This document shows, piece by piece, positions 58,972 to 64,000 of a stretch of DNA of 64,000 nucleotides. A program made the translations under genes and the position numbers. The stretch lies in assembly GCF_001591025.1 (NCBI RefSeq), contig NZ_BCTZ01000012.1, forward strand, positions 1 through 64,000. Direction: 5' to 3'. How positions within the stretch are numbered: the first letter of the stretch is position 1; each line of letters opens with the position of its first letter. The notes below the pieces were generated by a model. The model made no database searches, was not told where the DNA came from, and worked only from the letters and a program-made list of their open reading frames with translations. The DNA is from Sphingomonas soli NBRC 100801 (GTDB lineage: Bacteria; Pseudomonadota; Alphaproteobacteria; Sphingomonadales; Sphingomonadaceae).

Positions 58972-61049
58972 GCGGGCAGTGCCTCCGGCGCACCAATCAC
59001 TGCGACGACCTCAACCGCCTTATCCTCCGGAACTTCAAAGAAACTCATAACGGGAGTGTCCGGGAGCACGGTTTTCACGAGCTTTCGGATCGCAATGCGG
59101 ATGGCCGGCTGGACGACAAGGACGAAGGGCTTGGCTTCGTTGACCAGCGGCTGGGCGGCGCGCTGGAGGGCATCGGCGATGCGGCGGCCGAGATCGGGCT
59201 CGATCGTGTGGCGGCGCGACGGATCCGAGCGGACGGCCTGGCCGAGCAGGGCTTCGAGCTGGCCTTCGAGCGTCATCACGCGCAGCGGCTCTCGCACGCC
59301 GCAGATCTTCTGGATGATCAGCGGCCCAAGCTCGGGACGGATCAGCTCGAGTATCTCCTCGGGATCGAGCGTCTTCTGCGCGGCCACGGCGATCGCGGCG
59401 GCGATGCGGCGGAACTCCTTGAGCGGGATATTCTCCGCGAGCAGCCCGCGCAGCACGGTGGTGAGCGTGGTGAGCGGCACCGGCTGGGGCGACAGCGACG
59501 CGACCAGCGATGCGGCGCGCTCCTTCAGCCCGTCGAGCAGCGACTGCACCTCGTCGGGACCGAGCAGATCGGCTGCGCTGGAAACTAGGGCCTGGTTCAA
59601 ATGGGTCGCGATCACGGTGCCCGGATCGACGACGAGATAGCCCGCGCCGGTCGCCGCGTCGGCCTCGCCCTGCGGGATCCACACCGCGTCGAGCCCGAAG
59701 GTTGGGTCCTTGACGCGCTTGCCGTGCAACGTGCCGACCGCCTGGCCGGTATCGAGCGCGAGCATCTCGTCGGGCGACACGGCGTCCTCCGCCATGACGA
59801 CACCGCCGATCGAGATGCGATAGGTGAAGGGCGCCAGGTTGATGTCGTCGCGCACGCGCACCTGCGGCACGACAAAGCCGAGCTCCTTGGAAAGCTGGCG
59901 GCGCACGCCGGTGATGCGGCCCATCAGCGGCCCGCCGCGGCGCTCATCGACCAGCGGCACCAGGCCGTAGCCGATATCGAGCATCACCTGCATATTGTCT
60001 GTGACTTCCTCCCAGCCGATGCGCGACTGATCGACCGGCTCGGCGGCGACGGGCTCGGGCGGCGGCGGCAGATCGGCGATACGCTTCAGGCGCCAGGCGG
60101 CGAACGCCGCGACGGCGGCGGCCGGCAGGATGACCATGTGCGGCATGCCGGGCATCACGCCGAGCACGCCAAGGATCACCGCAACCGGCGTCCAGGTCTT
60201 GTGGCTGCCGAACTGGGTGCCGATCTGGCCGGTCAGATCCTGCGACGAGCTGACCCGGGTGACGATCGCGGCGGCGGCGATCGAGAGGATCAGCGCCGGG
60301 ATCTGCGCGACGAGCGCGTCGCCGATGGCGAGCATGATATAATGCTGCGCGGCGTCGCCCACCGCCATCTGGTGGCTGACCACGCCCAGGATAAGCCCGC
60401 CGACGATGTTGATGAACAGGATCAGCAGACCGGCGATCGCATCGCCCTTCACGAACTTGGACGAACCGTCCATCGATCCGTAGAAATCCGCTTCGGTGCC
60501 GACTTCGATGCGCCGCGCGCGTGCTTCGTCCGGCGTGAGCAGCCCCGCATTGAGATCGGCATCGATCGCCATCTGCTTGCCGGGCAAGGCATCGAGGGTG
60601 AAGCGCGCGCTGACTTCGGAGACGCGGCCCGCACCCTTGGTCACCACGATCATGTTGATGATGACGATGACCGCGAACACGATGATGCCGACGACATAGT
60701 CACCGCCGATCAGGAAGGTGCCGAACGCCTCGATGACATGGCCGGCCGCGGCTTCGCCCTCATGCCCATGCACGAGCACGACGCGCGTCGAGGCGACGTT
60801 CAAGCCGAGGCGGAACAAGGTGGCGAAGAGCAGGACGGTCGGGAAGGCCGAGAAGTCCAGCGGCTTCTGCGCGTTCAGCGCCACCATCAGCACAGCGAGG
60901 CTGATCATGATGTTCATCACGAAGAAGATGTCGAGCATGAAGGCCGGAATCGGCACGACCATGAGCGCGACGAGAAGCAGCATCGCGCCGGGAAGCGCGA
61001 AGCCGCGAGCGGACGAGGTGAAGCCCTGGGGCAAACTCAAACCATTCAC
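58968..61049 (-). CDS. flhA: Flagellar biosynthesis protein FlhA
   Basis: Protein of 693 aa. N-terminal half with about eight helices and the FHIPEP loop stretches (NAQKPLDFSAFPTVLLFATLFRLGLNVASTR, GDAIAGLLILFINIVGG, FTLDALPGKQMAIDADLNAG); C-terminal cytoplasmic domain (about 345-690) that docks chaperone-substrate pairs. Core export-gate protein. Follows the transglycosylase gene by 6 bp and overlaps fliA by 4 bp, so slt-flhA-fliA is one unit under the sigma-54 promoter at 61991. Confidence 0.97.
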   Translation of the reverse strand: MNGLSLPQGFTSSARGFALPGAMLLLVALMVVPIPAFMLDIFFVMNIMISLAVLMVALNAQKPLDFSAFPTVLLFATLFRLGLNVASTRVVLVHGHEGEAAAGHVIEAFGTFLIGGDYVVGIIVFAVIVIINMIVVTKGAGRVSEVSARFTLDALPGKQMAIDADLNAGLLTPDEARARRIEVGTEADFYGSMDGSSKFVKGDAIAGLLILFINIVGGLILGVVSHQMAVGDAAQHYIMLAIGDALVAQIPALILSIAAAAIVTRVSSSQDLTGQIGTQFGSHKTWTPVAVILGVLGVMPGMPHMVILPAAAVAAFAAWRLKRIADLPPPPEPVAAEPVDQSRIGWEEVTDNMQVMLDIGYGLVPLVDERRGGPLMGRITGVRRQLSKELGFVVPQVRVRDDINLAPFTYRISIGGVVMAEDAVSPDEMLALDTGQAVGTLHGKRVKDPTFGLDAVWIPQGEADAATGAGYLVVDPGTVIATHLNQALVSSAADLLGPDEVQSLLDGLKERAASLVASLSPQPVPLTTLTTVLRGLLAENIPLKEFRRIAAAIAVAAQKTLDPEEILELIRPELGPLIIQKICGVREPLRVMTLEGQLEALLGQAVRSDPSRRHTIEPDLGRRIADALQRAAQPLVNEAKPFVLVVQPAIRIAIRKLVKTVLPDTPVMSFFEVPEDKAVEVVAVIGAPEALPA

Positions 61050-61055
61050 TTGAGA

Positions 61056-61952
61056 TTACGCTCCCAGGTTCGCGAGCATGAGATAGGCCAGCTTGGCGGT
61101 CTCGGGGGTCGGCCGCAGCGGATCGACCGCGCGCGTAAAGGCGTTGCGGCGCGCGGCGAACGGATCGCCGCTCGCTTCCTTGCCCACGTTGAGCTGAGCG
61201 ATGGTGGTCTCGACCCAGTGTCGGTCGTTACCGGCCGCGCCATTGCCGAGAATGACTTCATTCTCGCCGAAATCGCCCAACGGATCCTGGGCCAGCTCGA
61301 AACTGCCCGAAGCGCCGCCGGTCGCGCCGCCTGCCGCAGCGCCCGAATCGAGCTTGCCCGCAAAGCGCGAGTAGATTTCGCTCAGCGTGCGCGGCTGGCC
61401 GTTTGCCCCGTAGAAGATGTTGTGATTGGCGCGCGCGGCGGCGGGAAACATGCCTGCGCCGCTGCGCTCCGGGTTCGATGCCATCGTATCGAGAAATTTG
61501 GTCGCGCCGCCCAGGCCCAGGAAATGCGCCATGTAGAGATCGGTGCCGGTCGCCGGGCGGCCAAGGCGCTGCTCGAGCGCCGCCTTGTTATCCGATGCAT
61601 GCTCGGCGGCCATGATAGCGGCGGTGTTGGGATCGTTGCGCAGACCGAGGATCGCCGCGCGCGCCGCGGGATCGCTGACGACATAGCGGCCATTGGCGGT
61701 CTGGCGGATGCTGCCCGCCGCCCAGCCCATGCCATGCTTGCCGCCATGATCTTTGACCACGCCGAGCCAGCTCTGCTCGATGAACTGGTAGAGGCCGGTC
61801 GCGGAGGACGTGCCGGCGCGCGCATCGGGACGCATGCCGCTTTCGACCTGCGCCTGTCCGATCAGATAATTGAAGTCGATGCCGGTCTTGCGGCTCGCGG
61901 CGGCAATCGCGCCTTTGACGCTTGCCGTGCTGTTTACCGAAGTGACGCTCAT
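61056..61952 (-). CDS. Flagellum-linked lytic transglycosylase (SLT domain), no signal peptide
   Basis: Protein of 298 aa. An SLT-type domain at about residues 10-60 has the catalytic glutamate in AQVESGMRP (E37) and the SSATGLYQFIEQSWL substrate-site motif; a further region (YMAHFLGLGGATKFL) is also typical. The tail after residue 210 is Gly/Ala-rich and unassigned. There is no Sec or Tat signal, so if it cuts peptidoglycan for the rod it may leave the cell through the flagellar exporter, as FlgJ does. It is the first gene after a consensus sigma-54 promoter. Confidence 0.88.
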   Translation of the reverse strand: MSVTSVNSTASVKGAIAAASRKTGIDFNYLIGQAQVESGMRPDARAGTSSATGLYQFIEQSWLGVVKDHGGKHGMGWAAGSIRQTANGRYVVSDPAARAAILGLRNDPNTAAIMAAEHASDNKAALEQRLGRPATGTDLYMAHFLGLGGATKFLDTMASNPERSGAGMFPAAARANHNIFYGANGQPRTLSEIYSRFAGKLDSGAAAGGATGGASGSFELAQDPLGDFGENEVILGNGAAGNDRHWVETTIAQLNVGKEASGDPFAARRNAFTRAVDPLRPTPETAKLAYLMLANLGA

Positions 61953-61990
61953 CCGTGGCTGACCTGATTGCCCATATTGCGGGCGAGATC

Positions 61991-62006
61991 AGCAAGGAGC
62001 GTGCCA
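61991..62006 (-). promoter_or_regulatory. Consensus sigma-54 promoter of slt-flhA-fliA
   Basis: Minus strand TGGCACGCTCCTTGCT, an exact match to TGGCACG-N4-TTGCW. The -24 GG and -12 GC are 12 bp apart, and the transglycosylase start lies 39 bp downstream of the -12 element. It lies in the gap after flgN. Confidence 0.88.
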
Positions 62007-62014
62007 GTTCCGGC

Positions 62015-62326
62015 TTATGCCAGCGCGTAGCCTGCGGAACGGTAGGACGGCGCGTCCTGACCGGAAAGAAGTTGCAGGCGGCGGCGAACATTTGCCGTCA
62101 TCAGGTTCACATAGATGCGGCAGGTCTCGTTCAACCGGTGCGCTTCCGCAGCGAGCTCCCGGACCTCTGGGCCCGGTGCCTCGCCATCGTGCAGCGCGAC
62201 CGTGTCGATCGCGGCCAGCTTGTTCCGCGTTGCGGCCTCCAACGCCCCCACGTCATTGGCCTTCAACGCCGCGATTTCGGCGTGGAGCGCTTCGATCACC
62301 CCAATCAAAGCCTCCCGCCTAGTCAT
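62015..62326 (-). CDS. flgN: Probable FlgN-type chaperone
   Basis: Helical protein of 103 aa (REALIGVIEALHAEIAALKANDVGALEAATRNKLAAIDTVA, HRLNETCRIYVNLMTANVRRRLQLL in parts). The length, coiled-coil character and position directly after flgM with an 8-bp overlap are those of FlgN, the chaperone of hook-filament junction proteins. Direct family similarity is weak by eye, so context carries much of the call. Confidence 0.72.
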   Translation of the reverse strand: MTRREALIGVIEALHAEIAALKANDVGALEAATRNKLAAIDTVALHDGEAPGPEVRELAAEAHRLNETCRIYVNLMTANVRRRLQLLSGQDAPSYRSAGYALA

Positions 62327-62606
62327 TCGGATTCCACTGCATCTTCAAAGCAAGCAGCCGATCCGCAATCGTCGAAGGAACGAGCGGGAAGTTGCCATCC
62401 TCGATCGCCTTCTTGATCTTCGCGACGCGCTCGCTGTCGACCGGCGGCTTCGATGCCATGTTCGCGGTCAGCTCGCTTGCCGCAGTCTGGACGGCCGGGG
62501 CCGCCTTTTCGACCGGGCTCGCCTGCGCCACCCTGTTCAGGGCGTGTACCGACGACACCGCCCGAGCGGCCATTGCGCCAGTCTTGATGCCAATCGGATC
62601 CACCAT
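62319..62606 (-). CDS. flgM: Anti-sigma-28 factor FlgM
   Basis: Protein of 95 aa with the FlgM C-terminal pattern: VDSERVAKIKKAIEDGNFPLVPSTIADRLLAL. The N-terminal half is low-complexity and probably disordered, as needed for export. FlgM holds FliA inactive until it is secreted through the finished hook. A sigma-28 promoter lies 33 bp upstream, giving the usual feedback loop. Confidence 0.92.
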   Translation of the reverse strand: MVDPIGIKTGAMAARAVSSVHALNRVAQASPVEKAAPAVQTAASELTANMASKPPVDSERVAKIKKAIEDGNFPLVPSTIADRLLALKMQWNPND

Positions 62607-62638
62607 GCTCGCTATCCCTAGCTATGCTTGCAACGAGT

Positions 62639-62665
62639 AGAACGGCCGCTTTCACGGGAGCTTTA
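62639..62665 (-). promoter_or_regulatory. Sigma-28 (FliA) type promoter of flgMN
   Basis: Minus strand TAAAGCTC, 11 bp, GCCGTTCT against TAAAGTTT-N11-GCCGATAA: TAAAG and GCCG boxes and spacing are exact. It lies between flgA and flgM. Confidence 0.72.
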
Positions 62666-62676
62666 ATAAAAAAATT

Positions 62677-63255
62677 TCAGCTCCCCGCCACGGAGAGCCT
62701 AGCACGGCCGGGCTCGATGGCAATTGCCTGAATCGGCGGCTTTTTTTCATCGACCTTTATCGGCAGACGCCCGCCCGCCGGCGCGTCGCCCATGGCAATT
62801 CCCTCGCGCGAGATCGAGAAGCCTGCGGCGTTGACCTCTATCGCGACGGCGTCGCCGCGCCGGATCACAGGCTCGGCCTTCGCCACCGGCGCGGCAACCG
62901 CAGCAACCGGAGCCGCCGGAGCGATTGGCCGGGGCGCGGCATTGACCGGCACATAGATCCGCCAGCTCGGGGCCATGCAGCGCACGACGACCGCGTCCTG
63001 CGCGGGTGTGCGCCATTCGAGCTGCGGGGCGGCGCAATTGGCGAGCTTCAGGCGATCGTCGACCGGCGCGCGCGCGCCGCCCAGTTCGCCGATCGCCTTG
63101 CCGGTGAACTGCGCGACGATCGTGTCGAGCATCCGGGTCGACTGGAAATCGCCGGCCAGGGCCGGGGATGCGAATGCTAATGCCAGGAGCAACATGGTCT
63201 TCTCCATCTTCAATCTGGTGCGGCGGCAAGCGTCGTTTGCCGGGCGGCAGATCAT
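62677..63255 (-). CDS. flgA: Flagellar basal-body P-ring chaperone FlgA
   Basis: Protein of up to 192 aa with an export signal (KTMLLLALAFASPALAG) and a C-terminal SAF domain (PVIRRGDAVAIEVNAAGFSISREGIAMGDAPAGGRLPIKV...). It helps FlgI form the P ring in the periplasm. Three starts are possible: ATG 63255 (AGGGGA before it, ATGA overlap with the motB-like gene), ATG 63207 (best-looking signal peptide) and ATG 63195 (GGAG before it). The first is listed because of the overlap and ribosome site. Confidence 0.88.
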   Translation of the reverse strand: MICRPANDACRRTRLKMEKTMLLLALAFASPALAGDFQSTRMLDTIVAQFTGKAIGELGGARAPVDDRLKLANCAAPQLEWRTPAQDAVVVRCMAPSWRIYVPVNAAPRPIAPAAPVAAVAAPVAKAEPVIRRGDAVAIEVNAAGFSISREGIAMGDAPAGGRLPIKVDEKKPPIQAIAIEPGRARLSVAGS

Positions 63256-63752
63256 TGCCGGTCCCCTTCGAAGCCGAGGGTGATGAGGGTGCGGCGCTTG
63301 CCGGTGGCGGTGGCAATCTGGATTCGATCGGGCGATGCGGCGCCCGAGGCGACCAGCAGGGCCGCAACCGCGCGCGCGCGATCGGCGGCGAGGATGGCCG
63401 CGCTGCCGCTCGCGCGATCCACATCCTGCGGCGTGCCATCGGTTTCGCCGGTGATTTTCACTCGCGTGCGCGGGTCACGCGCGGCGGCGCGCGCCCATTC
63501 GCGCGCGGAGCTGCTGTCGCCAGGGATCGCCGATCCCGGCGCGAAGCCGGCGACCAGCGCCATTTCCACCGGCATCGCATCGACGATCTCGGTGGCGCCG
63601 AAGCCGGCGCGCACGCTGGCGGCAAAGGTCTTGCCGTCCATCTGATTGGCCTGGAGGAAGACGAAGAAGCCGACGAGCAGCAGCGCCAGATCGGCGAGCG
63701 TCGTGAGCCATACCGGCCGCGCCGGGACCTCTTCTTCCAGCAAGGGGTTCAT
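63252..63752 (-). CDS. motB: MotB-like stator protein, short form
   Basis: Protein of 166 aa. The N-terminal helix WLTTLADLALLLVGFFVFLQ has the aspartate expected for proton flow in MotB. It is followed by a plug-like segment and a short OmpA-like part (RVKITGETDGTPQDVDRASGSAAILAADRARAVAALL). E. coli MotB has 308 aa, so this is a much reduced form. ATG at 63752 overlaps the stop of the MotA-like gene (ATGA). Likely the stator partner of that protein. Confidence 0.78.
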   Translation of the reverse strand: MNPLLEEEVPARPVWLTTLADLALLLVGFFVFLQANQMDGKTFAASVRAGFGATEIVDAMPVEMALVAGFAPGSAIPGDSSSAREWARAAARDPRTRVKITGETDGTPQDVDRASGSAAILAADRARAVAALLVASGAASPDRIQIATATGKRRTLITLGFEGDRQ

Positions 63753-64000
63753 GCCGCGATCTCGCGCAGGCCGCAACGCGCTGCGGGTTCGATCCCGGCA
63801 AGCGCCACCAGCGGCAATTCGATCCGGGCGCGTTCCTGGACTTCGTGGCGGCTCTGGCGCTTGAGCCGCGTCGCCACCGGAAGCGCGACCAGGCTGGCGA
63901 GGATCGCGCCATAGAGGGTGGTGAGCAAGGCGACGGCCATCGCGCCTCCAATGGCGGCGGGATCCTTCATTGCGACGAACATGCCGACAAGGCCGATCAG
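63749..64000 (-). CDS. motA: MotA-like stator protein, C-terminal part (cut by window end)
   Basis: The last 83 residues of a gene that runs past the right edge. FVAMKDPAAIGGAMAVALLTTLYGAILASLVALPVATRL is the MotA/ExbB-type pair of membrane helices, followed by a short cytoplasmic tail. The MotB-like gene overlaps its stop, which favours MotA over ExbB/TolQ. Confidence 0.8.
   Translation of the reverse strand: MIGLVGMFVAMKDPAAIGGAMAVALLTTLYGAILASLVALPVATRLKRQSRHEVQERARIELPLVALAGIEPAARCGLREIAA

Noticed and set aside
57427..61967. Two very long plus-strand open frames (over 700 codons) across fliA and flhA
   Set aside because: Antisense to clear fliA, flhA and transglycosylase genes; no domains, His/Arg/Asp-rich shadow pattern.
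1..64000. CRISPR arrays, toxin-antitoxin pairs, prophage genes, riboswitches
   Set aside because: No regularly spaced repeats, no recognised toxin/antitoxin or phage proteins, and no leader with a known riboswitch pattern were found on reading both strands.

Overview
The window looks like a chromosomal piece of a GC-rich alphaproteobacterium of the Sphingomonadaceae (Sphingomonas-like). The reasons are two very large TonB-dependent receptors among catabolic genes, a LigI-type lactonase gene, the argH-lipoprotein-lysA order, short flagellar proteins of sphingomonad type and the dispersed 'GTCATCCCCGCGAAAGCGGGGA' repeat. No phage, integrase, transposase, CRISPR array or rRNA was seen. One tRNA-Gln(CTG) is present.

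Layout. (1) 0.2-2.2 kb: rlmE, ppx/gppA and tRNA-Gln. (2) 2.2-11.0 kb: a catabolic block with a cupin protein, an HpcH/HpaI aldolase, a five-gene minus-strand operon (amidohydrolase, flavin reductase, MFS, CoA-transferase subunit A, serine hydrolase), a LigI-like hydrolase and an IclR regulator. Its two divergent promoter regions share a nearly identical 17-bp box, probably the IclR operator. (3) 11.1-33.2 kb: a large inducible island with two TonB receptors, an orphan substrate-binding lipoprotein, a LacI repressor, acetate permease yjcH-actP, five secreted esterases of different folds, a sugar-type MFS, a GH68 sucrose-cleaving enzyme, a ROK fructokinase and a ceramidase-fold hydrolase. Seven exact copies of CAATCGATTG stand in front of its transcription units and were not seen elsewhere in the window. 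(4) 33.3-40.8 kb: an MFS exporter, a TlpA-like lipoprotein, the tightly packed argH-lptM-lysA-cysG'-zntB operon and a stand-alone response regulator. (5) 40.8-64 kb: a nearly continuous flagellar cluster (fliS, fliD, flhB, fliRQPONMLKJIHGFE, a sigma-54 activator, divergent fliC, ybaN, fliA, flhA, a lytic transglycosylase, flgN, flgM, flgA, motB and the cut end of motA).

How it fits together. The most interesting part is region 3. I read it as one LacI-controlled regulon that takes in an acylated sugar, most likely an acylated sucrose, through TonB receptors. Periplasmic esterases would strip it, and the acetate would enter through ActP. The sugar would be split in the cytoplasm by GH68 and its fructose phosphorylated by the ROK kinase. 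The operator pattern is directly visible; the substrate is inference. In the flagellar region, promoter-like sequences give a readable hierarchy: a consensus sigma-54 site before slt-flhA-fliA, a weaker one before fliC, and sigma-28 sites before fliD and flgMN.
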